Positions 16,477 through 23,347 of a DNA stretch of 31,387 nt are shown here, in pieces; the stretch's first letter is position 1, and each line of letters opens with the position of its first letter. The stretch lies in contig JAVCBZ010000017.1 of NCBI GenBank assembly GCA_030765735.1, positions 1 to 31,387 on the forward strand. Direction: 5' to 3'. A program made the position numbers and the translations under genes. Source of the stretch: Candidatus Susulua stagnicola (GTDB lineage Bacteria; Omnitrophota; Gorgyraeia; Duberdicusellales; 4484-171). The notes below the pieces were generated by a model. That model did not search any database and was not told where the DNA came from. It saw only the letters and a program-made list of their open reading frames with translations.

Positions 16477-17954
16477 TATACTTTTCCACGTCTTTCTTCT
16501 AGCTTTAGACGAACCTGATGAGCCTGTTCTTCGGAAACATTAATGGTTCTAATAATAAAAATAGCTATTATCGAAGTCACAATCGGAATCGTAACATCAA
16601 ATATTCTCATCCACAATAAGGTTTCAGGAGCTTGACTTAAGCCCAATTCTTGCTTAAAGCCAGTACCAGTAAGAAGTATTCCTCCAATAAGGGAAGCAAG
16701 AGCTAACCCTAATTTAACCATCCACCAGTAAACAGCACTGAACATGCCTTCGCGACGTTGGCCGGTTATGAGTTCATCCTCATCACAGACATCAGCCACC
16801 ATGGAGAGGCATATCGTAAATAGCGATCCTAAACCGAATGTAATAAGCGGCGCGCAGATCAACAATAAATAGGGGTTAGTTTGATTATAGCCAATCCATT
16901 TCAATGCAAAACCAATAATTGAAAGTGGAATCGTAATAAAGAATGTGTTTTTCTTCCCAAATTTTTTAGAAAGTCGTGGAATTATTGCAACAACACCTAT
17001 AGTACAAATAGCACTAAAGGTTCCATACCAACCCAGTAGTGTTCCTCCGTTTGAATAAGCCATATCTAGAGAGGGTTGTGTTGCAAAAACATAAAAGAAA
17101 ATTACATAAGCAATAAAGGTGGCACTTAACATAAAGCCGTTAAAGATTAAAAATGTAACAGCACAGAGCTTAACAAAATGTTTATTTTTGAAAGTAGTAG
17201 CAATACCCTTAAACATGTTTTTCATAACCGCCCAGTAGTTTGCTTTTTTAATAGGCTTGGGTAATTTATCGAAACGCTCTTTGTTAAAAATGCTCGGTAA
17301 AATACCGCCTAATATAATAACTGCTCCGATAATTAGTGCAAGAGTCCGTCCTCCCAAAACAATATCATGTCCTCCGGTTTCAGGATCTGGAAACCACTTT
17401 TTGTTATGCATCATAGCCCAGCACCAGGGAGCAAGCAGCCAGGGAATTTGACCGAATATTCTGCTAGTGCTTTGTAGGCGGGTTCGTTCATGATAATCCG
17501 GGCTAAGCTCATAGCCAAGGGCGATCCAGGGAATAGAATAGCAAGTGAATCCTGCAAAAAAGAGGATCTGAAATATTAAAAAATACCAAAAATAGTACAT
17601 TTCGGTATGTCCCCTATGAAGCTGGAACATAAGAGCATAACAGATGCCTGCGGCAATGGCTCCCCAGAATATAAAAGGCTTTCGACGTCCGTATCTAGTG
17701 CGGGCATTATCTGAGCTGTAACCAATAATCGGATCTAGGATAGCATCAAAAATCCGGGGAATACATCCAGCAATTCCTACTAAGATTGGATTAACTCCCA
17801 ACCCAAGGTTTAAAACAATAACCATTCCTCCAATAAAAGCTGCTTGGCTATCATTAGCCAATGCTCCCATACCATAAATGAACTTTTGGAATTTAGATAT
17901 ACGATCTTCTGGGGCTGTTTTGTAGTGACCTGGTTTTTGTTGTATTTCCGGCAT
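16476..17954 (-). CDS. GPH-type sugar:cation symporter (MFS, MelB-like)
   Basis: A 492-residue protein with about twelve membrane helices. The cytoplasmic loop motif near residues 74-96 (DAILDPIIGYSSDNARTRYGRRKPFI, abbreviated) is the hallmark of the glycoside-pentoside-hexuronide:cation symporters. A matching second-half feature, VADVCDEDELITGQRREGMF, is also typical. It should import a glycoside or sugar with Na+ or H+; the substrate is unknown. Sampled 60-base lines of this gene reach 47-52% G+C, well above the surroundings, suggesting acquisition. An AC-GGAGG-type binding site precedes the ATG. Two promoters and palindromes upstream point to regulation. Confidence 0.93.
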   Translation of the reverse strand: MPEIQQKPGHYKTAPEDRISKFQKFIYGMGALANDSQAAFIGGMVIVLNLGLGVNPILVGIAGCIPRIFDAILDPIIGYSSDNARTRYGRRKPFIFWGAIAAGICYALMFQLHRGHTEMYYFWYFLIFQILFFAGFTCYSIPWIALGYELSPDYHERTRLQSTSRIFGQIPWLLAPWCWAMMHNKKWFPDPETGGHDIVLGGRTLALIIGAVIILGGILPSIFNKERFDKLPKPIKKANYWAVMKNMFKGIATTFKNKHFVKLCAVTFLIFNGFMLSATFIAYVIFFYVFATQPSLDMAYSNGGTLLGWYGTFSAICTIGVVAIIPRLSKKFGKKNTFFITIPLSIIGFALKWIGYNQTNPYLLLICAPLITFGLGSLFTICLSMVADVCDEDELITGQRREGMFSAVYWWMVKLGLALASLIGGILLTGTGFKQELGLSQAPETLLWMRIFDVTIPIVTSIIAIFIIRTINVSEEQAHQVRLKLEERRGKV

Positions 17955-18018
17955 TAACTACCTCCGTAATTTTAGAATTTAAAAGTGATTCAAAATCAGA
18001 AAATTAACACAAATTGTA

Positions 18019-18047
18019 ATTGTATCATATAACTTAAGTGTGCGCAA
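18019..18047 (-). promoter_or_regulatory. Proximal promoter P2 of the symporter gene
   Basis: Minus-strand TTGCGC (18042-18047) and TACAAT (18019-18024) are 17 bases apart. A second TACAAT lies at 18013-18018. The -35 box lies inside the left arm of the CGCAATGT inverted pair, so a bound protein could cover it. Confidence 0.45.
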
Positions 18048-18096
18048 TGTCATTTATCAATTGGGAATGAAGTGGTGAATTATAACTCACATTGCG
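18043..18096. promoter_or_regulatory. Inverted pair CGCAATGT/ACATTGCG flanking the symporter promoters
   Basis: Perfect 8-base arms at 18043-18050 and 18089-18096, centres 46 bases apart. One overlaps the -35 of P2 and the other lies in the spacer of P1. Spacing near four helical turns would suit a looped repressor, but this is inference. Confidence 0.45.
18075..18090. promoter_or_regulatory. Operator-like palindrome over the P1 -10 box
   Basis: GTGAATTATAACTCAC is a 16-base palindrome with one mismatched pair, and it contains the P1 -10 box (18079-18084). A transcription factor bound here would block initiation. The regulator is not in the window. Confidence 0.5.
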
Positions 18097-18107
18097 ACAA
18101 CACTCAA
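18079..18107 (-). promoter_or_regulatory. Distal promoter P1 of the symporter gene
   Basis: Minus-strand TTGAGT (18102-18107) and TATAAT (18079-18084) with a 17-base spacer. It would give a leader of about 118 bases before the symporter ATG at 17954. Confidence 0.6.
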
Positions 18108-18193
18108 CTCAAAATCCCTATTCTGTTTTTTGTTGGTTTCACTACCTTACAAAATAACAGATTTTGAGAGCTATGGGGCATTTTTTTTTGCCC
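18108..18193. repeat. Inverted repeats in the deaD-symporter gap
   Basis: CTCAAAATC (18108-18116) pairs perfectly with GATTTTGAG (18160-18168), with CTGTT/AACAG extending the stem after a 6-base bulge. A separate hairpin GGGCA-T8-TGCCC covers 18176-18193. No gene is seen in 17955-18327. The rest of the gap holds the promoters and the 36-base tandem repeat. Confidence 0.5.
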
Positions 18194-18224
18194 TCTAACT
18201 TTCGCACTTGTGATTACAATCTTT

Positions 18225-18296
18225 TTCCAAAGAAAGGGAGTTGACCCCTTTTATTGGTTCTTCCAAAGAAAGGGAGTTGACCCCTTTTATTGGTTT
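18225..18296. repeat. Two tandem copies of a 36-base unit with terminator-like hairpins after deaD
   Basis: The unit starting TTCCAAAGAAAGGGAG occurs at 18225-18260 and 18261-18296, differing only at the last base. Each unit on the minus strand forms AAAGGG-GTCAACT-CCCTTT followed by CTTT (stems 18233-18238/18246-18251 and 18269-18274/18282-18287). Located just after the deaD stop, they could act as weak tandem terminators. The GGGGTCAACTCCC core also resembles repeats often associated with REP-type tyrosine transposases; that link is from memory and no transposase is present. Confidence 0.75.
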
Positions 18297-18327
18297 GTGG
18301 GTGTGGAGGTTTGCTTTTGATTGTATT

Positions 18328-19914
18328 TTATTGTCTAGCTTTGCTTTTCTTGGCCTTAACAATAACTAAGCGAGACCCTTTTTTTGAATTTCCAAAATAT
18401 GCTAGAACTTTTTCAGCTTCATTAAAAGGAAGGCTGATAAAAGAAAACTTGTCTGAGAGATGGATATCTTGTATTTTGTTTCTATCAATATTGCATTTAT
18501 CGTTAATAATGCTAAGTAGTTTATTAATTGTTAGTCCATCTTCTTTTCCTTGACGTACAAAAAGTCGAGTTTTCCCTTTCAACTCAATTTTTTGACCTTT
18601 AATTCTAATTTCACTATACTTTTTTTCATCTAGTTCTTTACCGAAAGAATTTTGTAAAATAGCTGCTAATATGTCTTCTGGATTATTTTCTTTAAGTAAT
18701 TCCTTAGACATAAGGCGGTAATCTTCTTTAAGGTCAGCCTTTATAATATCCTTAAGACGAGATTTAATTCTAAGCTTTTTTGCTTGAATTACATCTTGAA
18801 CTCTTGGTAATTGTGCTTTGCGGATATCAGTTTGAGCTTTTCTTTGAATAAATTGTAATTTTCTATATTCTGCAGGTGTAATAAAAGTTATAGCAATGCC
18901 TTTTTTGCCAGCTCTTCCAGTACGTCCGATTCTGTGAACATATGATTCTGGATCTTGAGGAAGAGAATAGTTGATAACATGAGTTAAATCTTGTACATCA
19001 ATTCCTCGTGATGCAACGTCAGTGGCTACCAAAACGTTAATCGTTTGTTTTTTAAATTTACTTAATATCTTGCTTCGCAATGCTTGTGACATATCTCCGT
19101 GTAAAGCATCAGAGTCATAGCCACGTTCACTTAGACGATTAGCAACAGTATCAACATCTATTTTGGTTCGGCAAAAAATAAGTCCGTAAAAATTTTCTTC
19201 TATATCGATAATCCTGCAAAGAGCTTCAAATTTATCACTAAATGAAATTTCAAAGTAAATTTGATCAGTTTGGCTAACTGTTAGTTGTCCTTTAGACACC
19301 GTGAACAGTTTATATTCTTTCATATATTTTTTAGCAATTTGCATTATTTCATTGGGCATTGTAGCTGAAAATAACATAGTACGTTTATCAGAGCCAGTTT
19401 CAGCCATAATCGTCTGAACATCTTCAAGAAAGCCCATATTTAGCATTTCATCGGCCTCATCTAAGACAAGATAAGATATGTTTTTTAGTTTCAGGGTTTT
19501 ACGTTTGATATGATCAATTATTCTTCCTGGAGTACCAACTACAATATCGACTCCTCTTTTTAAGCTTCTAAGTTGTAGTGATATTGATTGGCCACCATAT
19601 ATTGGGACAATGCTTAGTTTTTTATTTCCTTTTAGTGAGTAAATTTCTTCAGCTACTTGGATTGCTAGTTCTCTGGTTGGAGTAAGAACTAAAACTTGGA
19701 CCACACCAGCATGTTCTTTTATTTGTTCGAGGATTGGAAGACCAAAAGCAGCAGTTTTTCCAGTTCCAGTTTGAGCTTGACCAACGACATCACAACTTTC
19801 AGTAAGTATGGTTGGGATTACTTTTTGTTGGATTGATGTAGGCATTTCAAAACCTCGTTTCTCCAATACTTCTAAAGTTGTTGTTAATAAACCTAAATCT
19901 TTGAATGATTTCAT
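18328..19914 (-). CDS. deaD: DEAD-box ATP-dependent RNA helicase (DeaD/CsdA type)
   Basis: A 528-residue protein with a Q motif (GFEMPTSIQQ, 21-30), Walker A AQTGTGKT (47-54), PTRELA (79-84), GTPGR (127-131), DEAD (152-155), SAT near 180 and HRIGRTGRAG near 323. Residues after about 370 are basic, and the end (about 440-515) resembles the DbpA-type RNA-binding domain, giving the long DeaD/CsdA architecture. Such helicases remodel RNA during ribosome assembly and mRNA decay, often in the cold. A long leader with strong hairpins precedes it, in keeping with post-transcriptional control. A 36-base tandem repeat follows the stop. Confidence 0.95.
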   Translation of the reverse strand: MKSFKDLGLLTTTLEVLEKRGFEMPTSIQQKVIPTILTESCDVVGQAQTGTGKTAAFGLPILEQIKEHAGVVQVLVLTPTRELAIQVAEEIYSLKGNKKLSIVPIYGGQSISLQLRSLKRGVDIVVGTPGRIIDHIKRKTLKLKNISYLVLDEADEMLNMGFLEDVQTIMAETGSDKRTMLFSATMPNEIMQIAKKYMKEYKLFTVSKGQLTVSQTDQIYFEISFSDKFEALCRIIDIEENFYGLIFCRTKIDVDTVANRLSERGYDSDALHGDMSQALRSKILSKFKKQTINVLVATDVASRGIDVQDLTHVINYSLPQDPESYVHRIGRTGRAGKKGIAITFITPAEYRKLQFIQRKAQTDIRKAQLPRVQDVIQAKKLRIKSRLKDIIKADLKEDYRLMSKELLKENNPEDILAAILQNSFGKELDEKKYSEIRIKGQKIELKGKTRLFVRQGKEDGLTINKLLSIINDKCNIDRNKIQDIHLSDKFSFISLPFNEAEKVLAYFGNSKKGSRLVIVKAKKSKARQ

Positions 19915-20122
19915 TGTTTTAATCTCCCTTTTTTAAGTTATTGGGACTGTTGCAAAATACAACAGTCCCTGATTACACAGATTAAATCTCGATTACATTG
20001 ATTGAAAACATTAGCTTTTTATCGGTGTAATCATTTCTTAAATCGCTGTAATCAGGCGCTGGTGCTATTATGTAACAGCGCCTTATCTAGCTAAAAACAC
20101 CAATTATCAGCATTTTCCGCTG
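19915..20122 (-). promoter_or_regulatory. Long structured 5' leader of deaD
   Basis: About 208 bases separate the predicted start of transcription from the deaD ATG. The region forms a perfect 10-bp hairpin (GGGACTGTTG 19943-19952 with CAACAGTCCC 19960-19969, 7-base loop) and an 8-bp hairpin (AGGCGCTG 20054-20061 with CAGCGCCT 20076-20083). It also holds a 9-bp long-range pair (TGATTACAC 19970-19978 with GTGTAATCA 20025-20033). Four TGTAATC-type elements occur in alternating orientation (19970, 19990, 20026, 20047). A GGGAG ribosome binding site lies between the last hairpin and the ATG. No coding sequence is seen. It matches no riboswitch class I know. Confidence 0.55.
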
Positions 20123-20128
20123 GCATAG

Positions 20129-20158
20129 ATTATACACCAATATTATGTAAATTGGTAA
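20129..20158 (-). promoter_or_regulatory. Promoter of deaD
   Basis: Minus-strand TTACCA (20153-20158) and TATAAT (20129-20134) with an 18-base spacer. The stretch 20159-20250 between it and the next gene's stop shows only an imperfect inverted repeat (20166-20199) and no gene. Confidence 0.5.
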
Positions 20159-20250
20159 TTATTTTATTTGGGGCTGATCAGAATAGATTTTAGCCAAATC
20201 CTTAGTAATATGCAAAAAGTCTCTATTAAGATTCAATCTTAACAAACAGA

Positions 20251-20736
20251 TTAAATTTTATAAACTTTATCATTCTCATGTGCTGGCTTGAGGATTTTGA
20301 TACCGATTTCACTCCCTCGTCCGGCTATTAAAACATCTTTATAGTTGATTTGCATTGATTTAACGGTTTGGCTGAAATCATCATGAACTCCTTTTATATG
20401 AATCTTCTCTCCGATTCTAAGAGTAGAGCTAAGTTTGATGATCCCTACTGATATCTTTCCAAAATAATGGGTTATAACGCCAATTTCTTTTTCAGTTACT
20501 TTCTTTAGGGGTTTGCTGATTTTTTTAACGACTTTTTTAGGTGCAGGTTTTTTAACAATTTTCTTTTTAGCCTTAGCAGCTATTTTCTTTTTTGCTTTTT
20601 TTTCTGGTTTTTTCTTTACTGTCCTTTTCTTTAAAACCTTTTTCTTAGGCTTAGCTTTAATTTTGTTGTTAACCTTTTTTTTAGGTTTTTCTGTTTTAGG
20701 AGTAAATAAGTTTTTAAAGCGTTTAAGTAATTTCAT
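20251..20736 (-). CDS. EF-Tu domain-II-like protein with lysine-rich N-terminus
   Basis: A 161-residue protein in two parts. Residues 1-80 are mostly Lys, Ala and Pro (blocks such as KKVLKKRTVKKKPEKKAKKK), resembling histone H1-like or AlgP-like tails. Residues 84-161 form a compact beta-rich unit (ITHYFGKISVGIIKL...LRIGEKIHIKG...VKSMQINYKDV...GSEIGIKI) that matches the translation-factor domain-II barrel seen in EF-Tu and in stand-alone 'elongation factor-like' proteins. It lacks any GTPase domain. Binding to RNA or the ribosome is likely but unproven. It begins 3 bases after the stop of the ThyX-like gene, so they are co-expressed. Confidence 0.82.
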   Translation of the reverse strand: MKLLKRFKNLFTPKTEKPKKKVNNKIKAKPKKKVLKKRTVKKKPEKKAKKKIAAKAKKKIVKKPAPKKVVKKISKPLKKVTEKEIGVITHYFGKISVGIIKLSSTLRIGEKIHIKGVHDDFSQTVKSMQINYKDVLIAGRGSEIGIKILKPAHENDKVYKI

Positions 20737-20739
20737 AGC

Positions 20740-22263
20740 CTACCCTATCTTTCTAGCTCCCGGTAAAGCTACTTGAGTTACTTTAGGAAGCTTACCGTAA
20801 AGTTTTTGGTAAATTTGATTATACCTATCTTTACCACCAATAAGTGCAAAGGTTAACGGCATTACCTCTTTTGCCTTAATGGTCATAATTTTTGATATAT
20901 TTTGGATATCCCATTGTGCGTGAGTGTCTTCTCTTAATCGTGATATGTGATAAAGCTCTCTAGCATTTACTCTTATTAGCACTCTTTTTCTATGAGAATT
21001 AGTTAGTATGTAAGGAGCAGCTAAAGGCATTTTTTCATTTATTTGATTGTATACTTGATTAGTTTTCTCAATAAGTTTATTAAATTCATCTTCCATACCG
21101 ATTTCTTGAATTGACTTAGGAATAGTTACTCCAAGACTAGGGTCATAGGCTTGGGCAGTAATTGTCGACATTCGATGTCTTTTAAGTTGACCAAAACAAG
21201 CAGATGAGAGAACAATATTAAAGGTTAAGTTTACATATTCAAATTCTCTTAGCATTGAGTCGTAAAATTGTAGATTAGACCAAGAAGTTTTAAAAATTTC
21301 TAATTTTTCTTCTTGGCTAAGATTTTGTATTATATTTTTGCACTTTTCAAAGGAGATGCTTGATGAAGTATGAAGTAGGGATGCAGCGATAATATCATCA
21401 GCATCTTGAGTATAATCAACCAATTTTATTTCTTCGTCTCTATCCTCTCCCTCTTTTTCTTGATTAGTACAATCATTGGCTAAGATTTTGTTGCTGAGTT
21501 TTTTTAATTCAGGATAAGTTTTACTGTCTCGATCATTGGCTTCGTGAAAAATTACAATTGACGGCGCAATGTTGGAAATTTGTTCATATATTGCTCGGCC
21601 TAAATTCTTAATTTCAGATAAAGGGTGTGAAGCAAATCTACGTAAAAGCAATTCTAAATTACGAGCGTTAATAGTTTGACCAACTTGGGCTTCGGTAGCT
21701 AAGGCTACAATATATCGCGAATCTTCTTTAGCCCAACCTTCTAAAAGATTATGTTTTTTAGGATCTTTGGCTAATTCAGGATTTTTGTCAAAAACATGTT
21801 TTTTTAATTTCTGATAAAGCTTAAAGTACATTTCGTTTTGTTCACCGATCATCTCTACAAATATTTTCTCTAAAGAGCTTCCTTTAATTTCATCAGGCAC
21901 TACATGATCCTTTTTAAGAGTGATATAGCGTTGAGATTTTTCAGTGTAAGCACAGAGTCTAAATTTTTCCAATTCTTCCATTACATATCTTGAAACTCCT
22001 AGAATGTCTAAATTAAATACAGCATGTTCAGCAACCGAGTGATGTCCCATTTTAAAAATAATTGCAGAATTAGACTTACGAGATTTATCTACTTCTTCGC
22101 GAGCAGTTTTTCTAATCTCAGTTATTGTTCGAGGATCTCGACTTATTCGGGCATAGGCAGCTGAGATAACCTCAGGAGTTATGTCAGTACGTTTTTCATT
22201 TTTTTCTTCTAATTGTCTTAAGACCTCAGTATCAACGTTAAAACCAGCTAGATGAATTTTCAT
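20740..22263 (-). CDS. Tandem-domain ThyX-like protein (FAD-dependent thymidylate synthase family)
   Basis: A 507-residue protein, about twice the size of ordinary ThyX, built of two ThyX-like domains. Domain 1 (about 1-235) has HHSVAEHAVF (74-83), K100-F101-R102-X7-S110-QRY in place of RHR-X7-S, and INARNL at 198-203. Domain 2 (about 285-505) has a true R362-H363-R364 but Ala372 where the active-site Ser belongs, and VNARELYHISRL from 432 followed by HAQWDI. ThyX makes dTMP from dUMP using FAD and methylene-tetrahydrofolate. Whether this double form does so is unclear, since each half has lost part of the motif. It is followed at once by the EF-Tu-like gene. An extended -10 promoter lies upstream. 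Confidence 0.88.
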   Translation of the reverse strand: MKIHLAGFNVDTEVLRQLEEKNEKRTDITPEVISAAYARISRDPRTITEIRKTAREEVDKSRKSNSAIIFKMGHHSVAEHAVFNLDILGVSRYVMEELEKFRLCAYTEKSQRYITLKKDHVVPDEIKGSSLEKIFVEMIGEQNEMYFKLYQKLKKHVFDKNPELAKDPKKHNLLEGWAKEDSRYIVALATEAQVGQTINARNLELLLRRFASHPLSEIKNLGRAIYEQISNIAPSIVIFHEANDRDSKTYPELKKLSNKILANDCTNQEKEGEDRDEEIKLVDYTQDADDIIAASLLHTSSSISFEKCKNIIQNLSQEEKLEIFKTSWSNLQFYDSMLREFEYVNLTFNIVLSSACFGQLKRHRMSTITAQAYDPSLGVTIPKSIQEIGMEDEFNKLIEKTNQVYNQINEKMPLAAPYILTNSHRKRVLIRVNARELYHISRLREDTHAQWDIQNISKIMTIKAKEVMPLTFALIGGKDRYNQIYQKLYGKLPKVTQVALPGARKIG

Positions 22264-22306
22264 GTTATTCCTTTTTGATTAAATGGTCAGTATTCATTAA
22301 GCACTA

Positions 22307-22315
22307 ATTATACCA
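22307..22315 (-). promoter_or_regulatory. Extended -10 promoter (TGGTATAAT) of the ThyX-like gene
   Basis: The minus-strand extended -10 TGGTATAAT lies 44-52 bases before the ATG. A possible -35 TTGAAC is 19 bases away, in the end of the radical SAM gene. The same extended element occurs at 13696-13704. AAAGGAA before the ATG is a moderate binding site. Confidence 0.5.
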
Positions 22316-22320
22316 TAATT

Positions 22321-23259
22321 TCAAATATTTGGTTCAAAATAAGGTCCAGCTAAATTTTCTTTTGAATTATAATCTTGAGCCCATCCGTCTAAGTTTAATT
22401 CTTCAATAAAATTTTTAACTTCAAGATATTCTTGATAATTTATTGATCTATTTATTTTAGAATGAAGCTGAGCCTTAAAATAGGGCTGGTATTGAAACAT
22501 TACACTAGCCAAAGCTTGGGGTATATTTTTTTTTATCCAAGAAAGTAGTTTTTTTGACTCATTGATATGACCAGGAAGAACCAAATGTCTAATAATTACC
22601 CCTTTTTCTAACAATTTGTTGTTAATTAAGGGTTTGACCTGCCTGTTCATTTCCTTAAGGCTTCTAGAGGCAAATACAGGGTATCCTGGGGCCTTAGAAT
22701 ATTCTTTTGCTAGTGAAGAATCAATATACTTTAGGTCAGTTAAGTATACATCGACTATCCCTTCTAGACATTTTATAATCTCTTCTTTTTCATAGCCAGA
22801 AGTATTATAGACTATTGGGATGTTAAGACCGTTCTTAAAGGCTATGGCTAGCGTATCTAGAATTTGTGGCAGGAAATGTGTGGGAGTTACTAAATTTATA
22901 TTATGAGCTCCATCTTTTTGAAGCTTGAGCATAATTTTAGACAAATCTATTTTTGAAATTTTTTTACCGATCGCATCATGGGAAAATTTATAATTTTGGC
23001 AATAAATACACTTTAAATTACATCCAGAAAAGAAAATAGTGCCACTTCCTTTTTCTCCACTTATTACAGGTTCTTCTCCGTGATGTAGAAAAGAGCTATA
23101 AACAATGATATTACTATTGGTTCCGCAATAACCTTTTTCTCCTTTTAAGCGGTTTACTTTGCAATCTCGAGGGCAGATATCGCAGTTATTTAAGCGTTTT
23201 TTAATTAAAGCAGCAGCTTTTTCGATTAAAGTGATTTTTTTTGTTAATATTGTAGTCAT
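22321..23259 (-). CDS. Radical SAM protein, PflA-like (COG1313 type)
   Basis: A 312-residue protein with an N-terminal cysteine set C26-X2-C29-X3-C33 and C45 (NNCDICPRDCKVNRLKGEKG, then YCG), and the radical SAM motif C80-X3-C84-X2-C87 (GCNLKCIYCQNY). This combination is that of the COG1313 'uncharacterised PflA-like' family, related to glycyl-radical enzyme activases; the actual target is not known. A glycyl-radical enzyme is not seen nearby. It is divergent from the response regulator over an 88-base gap, with a palindrome at the centre. No ribosome binding site precedes its ATG, which follows a U-rich run. Confidence 0.9.
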   Translation of the reverse strand: MTTILTKKITLIEKAAALIKKRLNNCDICPRDCKVNRLKGEKGYCGTNSNIIVYSSFLHHGEEPVISGEKGSGTIFFSGCNLKCIYCQNYKFSHDAIGKKISKIDLSKIMLKLQKDGAHNINLVTPTHFLPQILDTLAIAFKNGLNIPIVYNTSGYEKEEIIKCLEGIVDVYLTDLKYIDSSLAKEYSKAPGYPVFASRSLKEMNRQVKPLINNKLLEKGVIIRHLVLPGHINESKKLLSWIKKNIPQALASVMFQYQPYFKAQLHSKINRSINYQEYLEVKNFIEELNLDGWAQDYNSKENLAGPYFEPNI

Positions 23260-23279
23260 AAAAAAAAATAGTTTTTTTG

Positions 23280-23309
23280 TTGTCTTTTGTTAATATATTA
23301 TACTATAAT
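23280..23309 (+). promoter_or_regulatory. Plus-strand promoter for the response regulator
   Basis: TTGTCT (23280-23285) and TATAAT (23304-23309), 18 bases apart. The -10 box is the right arm of the 17-base palindrome, so it overlaps the divergent promoter. Confidence 0.5.
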
Positions 23310-23311
23310 AT
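23295..23311. promoter_or_regulatory. Perfect 17-base palindrome shared by two divergent promoters
   Basis: ATATTATA-C-TATAATAT has perfect 8-base arms. It contains the plus -10 (23304-23309) and most of the minus -10 TATAGT (23302-23307). It could be an operator or simply two overlapping -10 boxes. Confidence 0.5.
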
Positions 23312-23329
23312 AGATAAGGTTAATATCAA
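23302..23329 (-). promoter_or_regulatory. Minus-strand promoter for the COG1313 radical SAM gene
   Basis: TTGATA (23324-23329) and TATAGT (23302-23307) with 16 bases between them. The leader would be about 36 bases with no ribosome binding site. Confidence 0.4.
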
Positions 23330-23347
23330 AATTTGGGAGGTAAAGTG

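Noticed and set aside
18225..18296. CRISPR-like array
   Set aside because: Only two directly adjacent units with no spacers between them and no cas genes nearby.
18290..18553. Plus-strand open frame of 87 codons with a hydrophobic start
   Set aside because: Shadow of the conserved C-terminal domain of deaD; starts in the gap without a ribosome binding site.
19943..19969. Rho-independent terminator ahead of deaD
   Set aside because: The hairpin is strong but is not followed by a U-run on either strand; it is better treated as leader structure or a repeat.
20513..20776. Plus-strand open frame of 87 codons, very hydrophobic
   Set aside because: It is the reverse reading of the lysine-rich (AAA/AAG) tail of the EF-Tu-like gene, which turns into Phe/Leu codons; no binding site and an overlapping real gene.
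23333..23347. TTG start giving five extra residues on the response regulator
   Set aside because: The TTG overlaps the GGGAGG ribosome binding site; the ATG at 23348 has correct spacing and fits receiver domain length.
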